Of a stretch of DNA of 64,000 nt, positions 36,161-44,916 are shown piece after piece. This stretch comes from Aureimonas sp. AU4. Its GTDB lineage: Bacteria; Pseudomonadota; Alphaproteobacteria; Rhizobiales; Rhizobiaceae. The notes beneath the pieces are model-generated. The model was not told where the DNA came from. It made no database searches and saw only the letters and a list, made by a program, of their open reading frames with translations. The translations under genes were made by a program, and so were the position numbers. The stretch spans positions 1 through 64,000 of the forward strand of contig NZ_BBWK01000041.1 of the NCBI RefSeq assembly GCF_001463765.1, given 5' to 3'. Every line of letters begins with the position of its first letter. The stretch's first letter is position 1.

Positions 36161-36328
36161 CGTTCCCGTCTCCCTCGGCCGTTGACGGCCCTTGGCGGCG
36201 CCCGCTCCCAAGTGGCGCCGCCCCGTGTCATGTCCACGGGACGAGGGGAGCCGCAACCCCTTTTTGCATCCGACGCCAGGGCTGTGCGCCGTTGCCTTCG
36301 GCACGCTTTTGGCGCAGGGTTCGCGCCG

Positions 36329-36604
36329 ATGACGACGCCCCATCGCACCCCTTCCGGTCCCCTTCCGGCGGACGCCGACCGCCGGCGCGAGGCGGACGCG
36401 ATCCTGCGCCGCGTCGGGCAGGAGACCGATCCGCAGACCGGCGTGATGGCAAGGGCGATGACGGCGGGCGCCTGGCGCCACCTCACCGGCGGGGATGCCG
36501 ATCCGGCCGACCGCGCCGAGGTCTGGGGCCGGCGCGTCGGTCGCCTCGGCGGCCTCGTCGCCTTCGTGGTCTTGGCCGCCCTTCTCGTCCTGCAACTGGC
36601 CTGA
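36329..36604 (+). CDS. Small single-span membrane protein, 91 residues
   Basis: Not recognised. Residues 1-65 are polar (RREADAILRRVGQETDP, TGGDADPADRAEVWGRR) and the C-terminus is one hydrophobic helix (LGGLVAFVVLAALLVLQLA), so it is probably tail-anchored in the inner membrane. It lies three bases upstream of pdxY and is probably co-transcribed with it. It is divergent from the glutamate dehydrogenase gene. Confidence 0.7.
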   Translation: MTTPHRTPSGPLPADADRRREADAILRRVGQETDPQTGVMARAMTAGAWRHLTGGDADPADRAEVWGRRVGRLGGLVAFVVLAALLVLQLA

Positions 36605-36607
36605 TCC

Positions 36608-37534
36608 ATGCTGTCCGCCGTTCCTCCGCCCGAGCCCCCGCGCGCGGGCGACAAGCCCGCCGTGATCTCCATCTCCTCGCATGTCGCGCGCGGCACGGTG
36701 GGGAACCGCGCCGTGGTGTTCGCGCTGGAATCGCTCGGCCACCCGGTCTGGAGCGTGCCCACCGTCACCCTGCCTTGGCATCCCGGGCACGGACCCTCGA
36801 CGCGTCTCGTGCCCGATGAAGCCGGCTTCGCAAGCTTCGTGTCGGACCTGTGCGAGGCGCCCTGGCTCGGCGAGGTCGGGGCGGTAATCACCGGCTATTT
36901 CGGCGCTCCCTCGCAGGTGCCCCACGCCGCACGGCTCGTGGACGCCGTGAAGCGACGCAACCCGGCCGCCCTGTTTCTTTGCGATCCGGTCGTGGGCGAC
37001 GGCGCGGCGGGCGGCGAGGGCGCCGCGCGCCTCTACCAGCCCGAGGCGACGCTCCACGCGATCCGCGACGAGCTGATCGGGCGTGCCGACATCGCGACGC
37101 CCAACCGCTTCGAGCTGGAGCTCCTGACCGGGCTGGAATTTTCCGACAACCGCCACCTCGTCGAGGTGGCGAGCGCCCTCGGCCCCGCGCGCGTCGTCGT
37201 CACCTCCGCCTTTCCGCTTCTTCGCGGAGGCATCGGCAACCTCCTCGTCGACGGCGAGACGGCGCTTCTGGCCGAGCACCGCCGCATCGAGCGCGTGCCG
37301 CACGGGCTGGGCGACCTGACGGGCGCCGTGTTCCTCGCGCGTCTCCTGGCCGGAGCGCCGGCGGAGAAGGCACTGCAGTCGACCACGGCCGCCGTGTTCG
37401 AGATCCTGGCGCGCACCACCAAGCGGGGCGCCGACGAGTTGACGCTGGAAACCGACGCCGACGTCCTGCGCTCGCCGCTCGCCATGGTGCAGATGCGGCG
37501 GCTCGCGCCCGCCGGCGGCGGGTTCCGCGCCTGA
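36608..37534 (+). CDS. pdxY: Pyridoxal kinase PdxY
   Basis: 308 residues, ribokinase fold. It phosphorylates pyridoxal in the B6 salvage pathway. Landmarks: VISISSHVARGTVGNRAVVFALE, the peptide switch VPTVTLPWHPGHG, VITGYFG, LFLCDPVVGD and ATPNRFELELLTG. The anion-hole motif reads HGLGDLTGAVFLA where most relatives have GTGD; the catalytic Asp is kept. yggS, also in this window, belongs to the same B6 homeostasis. The stop overlaps the presumed start of the DUF429 gene. Confidence 0.92.
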   Translation: MLSAVPPPEPPRAGDKPAVISISSHVARGTVGNRAVVFALESLGHPVWSVPTVTLPWHPGHGPSTRLVPDEAGFASFVSDLCEAPWLGEVGAVITGYFGAPSQVPHAARLVDAVKRRNPAALFLCDPVVGDGAAGGEGAARLYQPEATLHAIRDELIGRADIATPNRFELELLTGLEFSDNRHLVEVASALGPARVVVTSAFPLLRGGIGNLLVDGETALLAEHRRIERVPHGLGDLTGAVFLARLLAGAPAEKALQSTTAAVFEILARTTKRGADELTLETDADVLRSPLAMVQMRRLAPAGGGFRA

Positions 37535-38277
37535 GCCAGCGGGCGCTTGCGGGCGTCGACGGCTGCCGGGGCGGCTGGATCGCCGCGATTCAAGAGGCCG
37601 ACGGCCGCTGCGAACTTCGGCTCTTTGCCGGCTTCACGGCGCTTCTAGAAGCGCTCGACCCCGATGCCCTCGTTCTCGTCGACATGCCGATCGGCCTGCC
37701 GGAGCGCATCCGGGGACCGGGCCGGGCCGCCGAGCAGGCCGCGCGGCCGCATCTGGGCGCGCGGCGCGGCTCGATCTTCTCGATTCCAGCCCGCGCTGCC
37801 GTCGAGGCGGGGCGGGGGCCGTTCCGGGACGGCGCGGCGCGGCGCGGGGCCTATGCCGAAAGCTGCCGCCTCGCGCGCGAGCTGTCGGAGCCGCCGAGCG
37901 CGGTGTCGATCCAGGGCTTCGGCCTGTTTCCGAAGATCCTCGAGATCGACGATCGCCTGAGGGCCGAGCCCGAGCTGGCGGCGCGCGTTCTCGAAAGCCA
38001 TCCCGAACTCGTCTTCGCCGGCCTGACCGGCGCACCCTGCCGCTACGCCAAGACGGGGGCGGCGGGCGCGGCGGAGCGGCGGGCGATTCTTCTTGCGCAC
38101 GGCCTGCCCGCCGCGCTCCTCGATGCGGCCCGGCCAAGCGGCGCGGCCGAGGACGACCGGCTCGACGCCTGCGCCCTTCTTCTCGCCGCCCGCCGCCGGC
38201 GGGATGGCTTGACCCGCCGGTTTCCCGAGCCGCCGGAGCACGACGCGCACGGTTTGCCGATCACGATCCACGCCTGA
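37531..38277 (+). CDS. DUF429 (RNase H-fold) protein with an apparent CTG start
   Basis: About 248 residues. Family segments: GVDGCRGGW near the N-terminus, VLVDMPIGLPE, SHPELVFAGLTG and DDRLDACALLLAARR, with conserved acidic residues of an RNase H-like fold; the function is unknown. No ATG, GTG or TTG exists in frame at the family-like N-terminus. The only candidate near it is CTG at 37531, inside the CTGA that also contains the pdxY stop, giving MSQRALAGVDGC. Translation is therefore probably coupled to pdxY. Confidence 0.8.
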   Translation: MSQRALAGVDGCRGGWIAAIQEADGRCELRLFAGFTALLEALDPDALVLVDMPIGLPERIRGPGRAAEQAARPHLGARRGSIFSIPARAAVEAGRGPFRDGAARRGAYAESCRLARELSEPPSAVSIQGFGLFPKILEIDDRLRAEPELAARVLESHPELVFAGLTGAPCRYAKTGAAGAAERRAILLAHGLPAALLDAARPSGAAEDDRLDACALLLAARRRRDGLTRRFPEPPEHDAHGLPITIHA

Positions 38278-38278
38278 A

Positions 38279-38307
38279 TTGTGTGCAACTGCAAAACTCC
38301 GCTAGAA
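38279..38307 (+). promoter_or_regulatory. Putative promoter of the carbonic anhydrase gene
   Basis: TTGTGT (38279-38284), 17 bases, CTAGAA (38302-38307), 30 bases before the ATG and directly after the DUF429 stop. A GGAGG site follows. Confidence 0.48.
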
Positions 38308-38336
38308 GCTGACCAAATCACGTCGGAGGTCTCGCC

Positions 38337-39002
38337 ATGTCGCTTCTTCCCGAACAGCTCCTCACCGGCTACCGCCGCTTCATCGAGGGGCGCTACCTGC
38401 AGGAAACCCAGACCTATCGGCAACTGGCCCGCGACGGCCAGACGCCGGAGACCATGGTGATCGCCTGCTGCGACTCGAGGGCGGCGCCCGAGACCATCTT
38501 CGGCGCGGGCGCGGGCGAGCTCTTCGTGGTGCGCAACGTCGCCAACCTCGTGCCGCCCTACAATCCCGACGGCGACTTCCACGGCACCTCGGCGGCGCTG
38601 GAGTTCGGCGTGCAGGCGCTGAAGGTCCGGCACGTCGTGGTGATGGGCCACGGGCGCTGCGGCGGCATCAAGGCGGCGCTCTCGCCCGATGCCGAGCCGC
38701 TCTCGCCGGGCGACTTCATCGGCAAGTGGATGTCGATGGTGGAGCCGGTGGCCAAGGGCGTGGCCGCCAACGAGCTGATGACGCCGGGCGAGCGCCAGAC
38801 CGCGCTGGAGCGCATCTCGATCCGCCACTCCATCGCGAACCTGCGCTCCTTTCCCTATGTCGCCGAGCGCGAGCGGGCGGGCGAGCTCACGCTGCACGGC
38901 GCCTGGTTCGACATCTCGACCGGCGAGCTGTGGGCGATGGACGGCGAAACCGGCGACTTCCAGCGCCCGCTGGTGGACTTCGACGAGCCGAGCCTCGCCT
39001 GA
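38337..39002 (+). CDS. can: Beta-class carbonic anhydrase
   Basis: 221 residues. It interconverts CO2 and bicarbonate. Zinc ligands are in ACCDSRAAPE (Cys, with the Asp-Arg dyad) and VVMGHGRCGGIKAAL (His and Cys). The FVVRNVANLVPPYNPDGDFHGTSAALEF segment is typical of bacterial CAs. No signal peptide, so it is cytoplasmic. It has a clear GGAGG site and its own promoter-like sequence. Confidence 0.96.
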   Translation: MSLLPEQLLTGYRRFIEGRYLQETQTYRQLARDGQTPETMVIACCDSRAAPETIFGAGAGELFVVRNVANLVPPYNPDGDFHGTSAALEFGVQALKVRHVVVMGHGRCGGIKAALSPDAEPLSPGDFIGKWMSMVEPVAKGVAANELMTPGERQTALERISIRHSIANLRSFPYVAERERAGELTLHGAWFDISTGELWAMDGETGDFQRPLVDFDEPSLA

Positions 39003-39132
39003 TCCGCGTGGCGCGGCGAGCACAATCGGGGCCTGCGTCGGGGAAAAGCGCGGGCCGCGCCTTGCCCAAACGCCATCGCTTGCATTTTAACCATTCCACG
39101 ACAGCGCCTGCGGCACGAAAAGGACCCGCCCG

Positions 39133-39684
39133 ATGACGAACTGGACCCGAAGCGGTGCGGCTCTCCTGACACTGGGGCTCCTGGCCGGCTGCACCTCCGC
39201 CGGGCCGAACCTGTCGGGCGGCGGGGGCGGCATCGCGCCGCTGACGCCCGCGCCGACCGGGCAGGTCTACTCCAACCGCCTGCCGCCCCCGCCCCCGCCG
39301 CCGGCCGCGCCCGTCACCCAGACGCCCGCCCCCACGACCGACACGGCGGCCGCCACGCCCGCTCCCGGCGCCGCCAGCGCTCCGGTCCAGACCGCCTCGG
39401 CCTCGCCGGTGACGCGCGAGAGCCTGGTGGGCGCCTGGCGCGTCTCGTCGGGCGGCGGCAACTGCCAGATCTTCATGGCGCTGACCCAGTGGACGGGCGG
39501 CTACCGCGCCGCCTCGCGCGGCTGCCCCGGCCAGGTCGCCGACGTGTCGGCCTGGGACGTGTCGGGCAGCCAGGTCGTCCTGAAGGACTCGGGCGGCTCC
39601 ACGGTCGCCACGCTCTCCAACGCGGGCGGCACGCGCTACGAGGGCACGACGGCGGGCGGCCAGCAGGTCAGCCTCTACCGCTAG
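39133..39684 (+). CDS. Omp19/Inh-type protease-inhibitor lipoprotein
   Basis: 183 residues. Lipoprotein signal with lipobox LAGC (Cys about residue 21), a Pro/Thr/Ala-rich linker (PPPPPPPAAP, TPAPTTDTAAATPAPG), and a C-terminal beta-barrel Inh-like domain (SLVGAWRVSSGGGNCQIFMALTQW, RAASRGCPGQVADVSAWDVSG) with the family's Cys pair. Brucella Omp19, the best-known relative, is an outer-membrane lipoprotein that inhibits proteases. A TTAACCAT half-site resembling a CtrA half-box occurs about 45 bases before the ATG. Confidence 0.85.
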   Translation: MTNWTRSGAALLTLGLLAGCTSAGPNLSGGGGGIAPLTPAPTGQVYSNRLPPPPPPPAAPVTQTPAPTTDTAAATPAPGAASAPVQTASASPVTRESLVGAWRVSSGGGNCQIFMALTQWTGGYRAASRGCPGQVADVSAWDVSGSQVVLKDSGGSTVATLSNAGGTRYEGTTAGGQQVSLYR

Positions 39685-39722
39685 GCTCCGAGGCGCAGCA
39701 TCAGCAACGGATCCGTCTCGCC

Positions 39723-40907
39723 TTGACGCCGCCCCTCGAAGGCTACGGCACGGTCGGTGCCGAGCGCGGGCCCGTGCGCGCCGAGATCGACCGGCGCGTG
39801 GCGGCCGGGCTCCTGCAGCCCGACCCGCTCCAGCGCCGGCTCGCCGACCGGCTCGACGCGCTCGGCCGCCGGTTGCGCGAAAGCCGCCTGCCGGCCAAGT
39901 CCAGCGCGCTCGGGTGGCTGTTCGGGCGCGCCAAGCCGGCCGAGGCCCCGCGCGGCCTCTACGTCCATGGCGGCGTCGGGCGCGGCAAGTCCATGCTGAT
40001 GGACCTCTTCTTCGAGCTCGCGCCCGAGCCCCTCAAGCGGCGCACGCACTTTCACGCCTTCATGGGCGAGATCCAGGGGCGCATCAATGAGCAGCGTCGT
40101 CTCATGCGCGACGGGAAGGGCGAGGGCGACGACCCGATCGCGCCGGTGGCGGCGGCTGTCGCCGCCGAGACGCGCCTCCTGTGCTTCGACGAGTTCACGG
40201 TCACCGACATCGCGGACGCGATGATCCTGTCGCGCCTGTTCGAGGCCCTGTTCCGGCACGGGATCGTGCTGGTCGCCACCTCCAACGTCGCGCCGCGCGA
40301 CCTCTACCGCGACGGCCTCAACCGCCCGCTCTTCCTGCCCTTCGTGGACCTTCTGGAAGCGCGCTGCGACGTCTTCTTCCTGGACGCCCCGACCGACTAC
40401 CGCCTCGAGGGCGAGGAGGAGGACGCGGTGGTGATCGCCCCGCTCGGCCCGGAAGCGGAGCGGCGCATGGATGCGGCCTGGGCGCGAACGCTGGGGGGAC
40501 GGAGCGAGGCGTCCGAGCGCATCGAGCATCGCGGCCGGGCGCTGGAGGTTCCGCGCGCCGGCAACGGCGCGGCGCGCTTTCCCGCCTCGGCGCTTCTCGA
40601 CGCGCCGCTGGGCGCCGCCGACTTCCTCGCGATCGCCGAGCGCTACGGCACGGTGCTGATCGACGGCGTGCGGGTGATGGGCGAGGGCGAGCGCAACGCG
40701 GCCAAGCGCTTCATCCTTCTCGTCGACACGCTCTACGAGCAGCGCCGCCGGCTGGTGATGACGGCCGAGCGCCCGGCCGAGGCGCTCTACGAGGGGCAGC
40801 GCGGCACCGAACGCTTCGAGTTCGCGCGCGCCCTGTCGCGTCTCACCGAGATGGGATCGCAGGACTACCTTGCCGAGACGAGGGCGCGAGAGGCGGCGGC
40901 GGTCTAG
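39723..40907 (+). CDS. zapE: ZapE/AFG1-like P-loop ATPase
   Basis: 394 residues from a TTG start that gives MTPPLEGYG. Walker A is YVHGGVGRGKSMLMDLFF, Walker B LLCFDEFTVTDIADA, and SNVAPRDLYRDGLNRPLFLPF is strongly conserved in the AFG1 family. ZapE associates with the division ring in E. coli; mitochondrial AFG1 helps respiratory-chain quality control. In related genomes this gene is followed by mdh and sucCDAB; here the next gene is a minus-strand diguanylate cyclase. No strong ribosome site is visible, so the start is tentative. Confidence 0.9.
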   Translation: MTPPLEGYGTVGAERGPVRAEIDRRVAAGLLQPDPLQRRLADRLDALGRRLRESRLPAKSSALGWLFGRAKPAEAPRGLYVHGGVGRGKSMLMDLFFELAPEPLKRRTHFHAFMGEIQGRINEQRRLMRDGKGEGDDPIAPVAAAVAAETRLLCFDEFTVTDIADAMILSRLFEALFRHGIVLVATSNVAPRDLYRDGLNRPLFLPFVDLLEARCDVFFLDAPTDYRLEGEEEDAVVIAPLGPEAERRMDAAWARTLGGRSEASERIEHRGRALEVPRAGNGAARFPASALLDAPLGAADFLAIAERYGTVLIDGVRVMGEGERNAAKRFILLVDTLYEQRRRLVMTAERPAEALYEGQRGTERFEFARALSRLTEMGSQDYLAETRAREAAAV

Positions 40908-40923
40908 CGTCGCGCGGCCGCGA

Positions 40924-42066
40924 TCAGGCCGGAACGAGGTGTCCGGCCGCCAGGGTCGCCGGTATCTGGCCGTCCAGCGGATAGAGGATGCTGCGGTTGC
41001 GGCCCGCCGCCTTGGCCCGGTAGAGGGCGGTATCGGCCTTCTGGAAGAGTTCGGCGAGCGACGTGCGCCCGTCGCCGCAGGCCGCGATGCCGATCGAGAC
41101 CGTGGCGCGGATGGGGTCGCCGGCCGCGCGCGGCGTTTCCAGCCGCTCGATCGCCGCGCGGATCGCCTCGGCGCGCCGGAGGGCGGCGTCGGTTCCCGAA
41201 CGCGGCAGGAGAACCGCGAACTCCTCGCCGCCATGGCGCGAGCAGCGCTCGAAGCGTCCCGCATCGGCCTGGAGCCGGTCCGCGACCGTCTGGAGCACGT
41301 CGTCGCCCACGTCGTGGCCGAAGCGGTCGTTCACCGACTTGAAATGGTCGATGTCGATCAGGAGCAGCGAAAGCGGCGCGTCCTGGTCGAGCCCGCGCGC
41401 CTCCACGAAGGCCGCCTCGAAGCCGCGGCGGTTGAGAAGGTTGGTGAGCGGGTCGTGCAGCGCCTCGCGAACCAGAAGCCGCTCCTGCGCGATCTGCTTC
41501 ATCTCGCGCTCCACGAGCTTGCCGAAGGCGACCGCGCCCGCGAGCGAGGCGAAGAGGAGCGTGGAAAGCGTCGGCACCAGCGTCTGGGCGTTCCACGTGG
41601 CGGGAACGAACAGAAGCGGCAGGGGATGAAGCGCGATCAGGCCGCCGAGCACGAGAAGGTGCCGCAGGCGGGTCGCGCGCTCGTGCCGGGTGCGCCAGCG
41701 CCAGGCGAGGCCGAGGATCGCCACGAACACGATCGAGGCGCAGCCCGCGACGTAGATCCCGCCGAGATGGATGCGGTAGAGGCAGGTGGCGAGTGCCGTC
41801 GCGAGCGCCGCCGGCCAGCCGCCGAAGGCGCCGGCAAGGCCCGTGATGACGGCGCGCAGGTCCACCACCACGCCGTTGTCGAAGCGCGCCGGCTCGGACA
41901 TGGCGATCAGGCCGCAGATCGCGAACAGCGTGCTCGTCAGCGCGGCCTGCAGGAGCGGCGGGCTGCGGTGGCGCTGCAGCGTGCCGAACAGGATGGCGAT
42001 CACGGCAAGCTGGCCGACGCCGTTGCTCAGCATGATCGCGAAGGCCAGGACCTCGGCCATGGGCAT
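40924..42066 (-). CDS. Diguanylate cyclase with an N-terminal membrane sensor
   Basis: 380 residues. About six hydrophobic segments (residues 5-195) with the PAALATALATCLYRIHLGGIYVAGCA region resembling the 5TMR-LYT sensor module, then a GGDEF domain: HDPLTNLLNRRGFEAAF, DIDHFKSVNDRFGHDVGDD and the active-site variant HGGEEFAVLLPRSG. The catalytic residues are intact, so it should make cyclic di-GMP. It is convergent with zapE and divergent from sucC, standing where many Rhizobiales carry mdh. Confidence 0.92.
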   Translation of the reverse strand: MPMAEVLAFAIMLSNGVGQLAVIAILFGTLQRHRSPPLLQAALTSTLFAICGLIAMSEPARFDNGVVVDLRAVITGLAGAFGGWPAALATALATCLYRIHLGGIYVAGCASIVFVAILGLAWRWRTRHERATRLRHLLVLGGLIALHPLPLLFVPATWNAQTLVPTLSTLLFASLAGAVAFGKLVEREMKQIAQERLLVREALHDPLTNLLNRRGFEAAFVEARGLDQDAPLSLLLIDIDHFKSVNDRFGHDVGDDVLQTVADRLQADAGRFERCSRHGGEEFAVLLPRSGTDAALRRAEAIRAAIERLETPRAAGDPIRATVSIGIAACGDGRTSLAELFQKADTALYRAKAAGRNRSILYPLDGQIPATLAAGHLVPA

Positions 42067-42502
42067 TCCATTCTCGGGTCGTCTTCGTCCGTGCGCGAAC
42101 TATGGCGCTGCGGTGTTAACGTTGCCTTGGCATCGACCTGCAAAGGCGAGGGGATGCGAGAAAAGTTTCGCCCGGTCGCGGATGGCGCCACGACCTTGTT
42201 TTCGCACCGCAATGCGATTGACGCTTACGTAAGCCCCACGGGTTCTAACCGTTTGATGTTGCTGGACCGATCGCCGCTCGGTTGAATTCGACAGCGGGGA
42301 AGGCTATGCCCTGCGCCACGAGCGGCCCAGGCGGACCATCGGCCGATCGCTCGGGCGGCGGGACCGTGACGGTCGCGCCCGTCGGTCCATCTAACCGCCT
42401 CCCCGCCGTCCGGAGCCTCGCCGCGCTCGAAACCGACATCCCCCGAGCCGACCGACCCCGGACCTCGCCGCTCCGCCGTTTTTCCTCAACCGAGACGATC
42501 CG
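42067..42502. promoter_or_regulatory. 436-bp control region between the cyclase gene and sucC
   Basis: A gene-free, AT-richer stretch. TTGACG at 42218-42223 followed by a TTCTAA hexamer at 42243 (19-base spacer) could be the sucC promoter. A perfect 10-bp palindrome CTTACGTAAG (42224-42233) lies between the two, in operator-like position. A 74-codon open frame from 42282 overlaps the sucC start but lacks gene-like composition. Confidence 0.35.
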
Positions 42503-43693
<1,191 letters not shown>

Positions 43694-43760
43694 TCCCCGG
43701 CGATCAGCTGATCCCTCCGCGCGCCGCCCTTCACCTCCTCTTCCAGGTTTCACTCATCCC

Positions 43761-44663
43761 ATGTCCATCCTCGTCGACAAGAACACCAAGGTTATCGTCC
43801 AGGGCCTGACCGGCAAGACCGGCTCGTTCCACACGAACCAGGCCAACGCGTACCACCCCGGCACGATGGTGGCCGGCATCCATCCCAAGAAGGGCGGCGA
43901 GAGCTGGCAGGGCGAGGGTGGCGAGACGCTGCCGATCTTCGCGACCGTCGCCGAGGCCAAGGAGCGGACCGGCGCCAACGCCTCCGTGATCTACGTGCCC
44001 CCGGCGGGTGCGGCGGATGCCATCATCGAGGCGATCGACGCCGAGATCCCCTTCATCACCTGCATCACGGAAGGCATCCCGGTGCTCGACATGGTGCGCG
44101 TGAAGGGGCGCCTCGAAAAGTCGAAGTCGCGTCTGCTCGGCCCCAACTGCCCCGGCATCATGACGCCGGACGAGTGCAAGATCGGCATCATGCCGGGCTC
44201 GATCTTCCGCAAGGGCAATGTCGGCATCGTGTCGCGCTCGGGCACCCTGACCTATGAGGCCGTGTTCCAGACCACCAACGAGGGCCTTGGCCAGACGACG
44301 GCGGTCGGCATCGGCGGCGATCCGGTGAAGGGCACCGAGTTCATCGACGTCCTGGAGATGTTCCTGGCCGACGACGCCACCCAGTCGATCATCATGATCG
44401 GCGAGATCGGCGGCGCGGCGGAGGAGGATGCCGCGCAGTTCCTGATCGACGAGGCGAAGCGCGGTCGCAAGAAGCCCATGGCCGGCTTCATCGCGGGCCG
44501 CACGGCGCCCAAGGGCCGCACCATGGGCCACGCGGGCGCCGTGGTCTCGGGCGGCAAGGGCGACGCCGAGTCCAAGATCGCGGCCATGGAGGCGGCGGGC
44601 ATCCGCGTGTCGCCGTCCCCGGCGCGCCTCGGCAAGACGCTGGTCGAGGTCCTCAAGGGCTGA
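43761..44663 (+). CDS. sucD: Succinyl-CoA synthetase alpha subunit
   Basis: 300 residues. CoA-binding Rossmann domain ([38 protein letters not shown]), the phosphohistidine loop [17 protein letters not shown] near residue 255, and [20 protein letters not shown], all as in active enzymes. It carries the phosphorylated His of the complex. Followed by a 253-base gap before sucA that contains a hairpin. Confidence 0.98.
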   Translation: MSILVDKNTKVIVQGLTGKTGSFHTNQANAYHPGTMVAGIHPKKGGESWQGEGGETLPIFATVAEAKERTGANASVIYVPPAGAADAIIEAIDAEIPFITCITEGIPVLDMVRVKGRLEKSKSRLLGPNCPGIMTPDECKIGIMPGSIFRKGNVGIVSRSGTLTYEAVFQTTNEGLGQTTAVGIGGDPVKGTEFIDVLEMFLADDATQSIIMIGEIGGAAEEDAAQFLIDEAKRGRKKPMAGFIAGRTAPKGRTMGHAGAVVSGGKGDAESKIAAMEAAGIRVSPSPARLGKTLVEVLKG

Positions 44664-44672
44664 CGATACCGG

Positions 44673-44698
44673 GGCGGCGCTCGCAAACGGGCGCCGCC
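44673..44698 (+). other. GC hairpin after sucD
   Basis: GGCGGCGC (44673-44680) pairs with GCGCCGCC (44691-44698). No T-run. It may attenuate or stabilise the sucCD message ahead of sucA. The rest of the 253-base gap shows nothing I can name. Confidence 0.4.
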
Positions 44699-44916
44699 GT
44701 CGCTATCTCGCCACGAAACCATGCCCTTGCCCTGCAGCGCCGCCCGCCCGCGTCGCAGGCTTCCCGCAAGGGGAGGGTGATCAAGGGGCGGGCGAAGGCG
44801 TCTCCTCGCGGGGCGCAGGTGTTGGAGTGAACGACGGACGGCTCCTCGGGGTCCTTCGTCATCTCGAAGATTCTTCAGGGAGACGGCGCCCCCACGAAGG
44901 CGTCGCGACGGAACCC

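Noticed and set aside
32141-36604. A 1487-codon open frame on the plus strand opposite the glutamate dehydrogenase gene
   Set aside because: It mirrors the GC-rich codon structure of the real minus-strand gene; the product is Arg/Glu/Asp/Ala repeats without any family motif. Only its last 91 codons (from 36329) are a plausible gene.
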